Source of the DNA: Vibrio splendidus
Lineage (GTDB): Bacteria; Pseudomonadota; Gammaproteobacteria; Enterobacterales; Vibrionaceae
Direction: 5' to 3'
Assembly (NCBI RefSeq): GCF_001557875.1
Contig: NZ_LNRF01000010.1
Coordinates: forward strand, 115,520 to 179,519
Length of the DNA: 64,000 nt
Part shown: piece by piece, positions 63,985 through 64,000 of the stretch
How positions within the stretch are numbered: position 1 is the first letter of the stretch
Layout of the letters: each line of letters begins with the position of its first letter
The notes under the pieces: generated by a model
Databases searched by the model: none
What the model saw: the letters and a program-made list of their open reading frames with translations, nothing else
What the model was told of the DNA's origin: nothing
Program-made: the position numbers and the translations under genes

Positions 63985-64000
63985 AGCAAATCTTTATAGT

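Noticed and set aside
1..64000. Mobile elements, prophage, integron, CRISPR or defence genes
   Set aside because: I looked on both strands for transposases, integrases, att-like repeats next to the tRNAs and repeat-spacer arrays, and found none. The gene order is conserved core chromosome.

Overview
The window is ordinary chromosomal backbone DNA of a marine gammaproteobacterium, almost certainly a Vibrio, and I would guess the Splendidus side of the genus. The evidence is a complete Na+-translocating NADH:quinone reductase operon with ApbE and NqrM, an OmpK-type outer-membrane channel, DUF2850 and DUF2884 proteins typical of Vibrionaceae, a Leu/Met/Gln tRNA cluster, and moderate G+C. I see no prophage, integron, transposase, CRISPR array or defence island, and no wholly new multi-gene system. 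The most interesting leads are small: an orphan terminator that may mark a small RNA, an odd recC-recB gap, and a terminator inside the nqr maturation cluster.

Region 1 (1-13.9 kb, mostly + strand) is recombination plus nearby genes. The 3' part of recC is followed by an unusual 0.4-kb gap, then recB and recD (1-nt overlap). Convergent argA, a DUF2850 membrane protein, mltA, and tcdA-csdE follow. This matches the enterobacterial recC-ptrA-recB-recD-argA-mltA-csd neighbourhood, but without ptrA and amiC.

Region 2 (14-23.4 kb) holds csdA and panE, ompK with a probable CRP site, a lipoprotein with four DUF4397 repeats, then ampG, ppiA, yajG and rlmG on the - strand and bolA on the + strand.

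Region 3 (23.4-31.2 kb, + strand) is nqrABCDEF, then apbE and nqrM. NqrA-F form the sodium pump, ApbE attaches FMN to NqrB and NqrC, and NqrM helps install the NqrD/NqrE iron centre. All key residues are intact. A strong terminator-like hairpin separates nqrF from apbE.

Region 4 (31.2-41.1 kb) is mixed: a dual-receiver diguanylate cyclase diverging from an SOS-controlled dinB, a chemotaxis receptor, a RecQ-family helicase, a GreA/GreB-like protein, a DUF2884 periplasmic protein and an NSS-family Na+-coupled transporter.

Region 5 (41.2-60.6 kb, almost all - strand) is the conserved envelope/translation block: lipA, lipB, ybeD, dacA, rlpA, rodA, mrdA, rlmH, rsfS, holA, lptE, leuS, then (after ybeL on +) lnt, corC, ybeY, ybeZ and miaB. 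It covers lipoate synthesis, cell elongation, ribosome maturation, lipoprotein acylation and LPS assembly. nadD, found between holA and rsfS in E. coli, is missing.

Region 6 (60.9-64 kb) has ubiF, a beta-propeller lactonase, and a - strand tRNA operon (Leu-Gln-Leu-Met-Leu in transcription order) that runs off the right edge.
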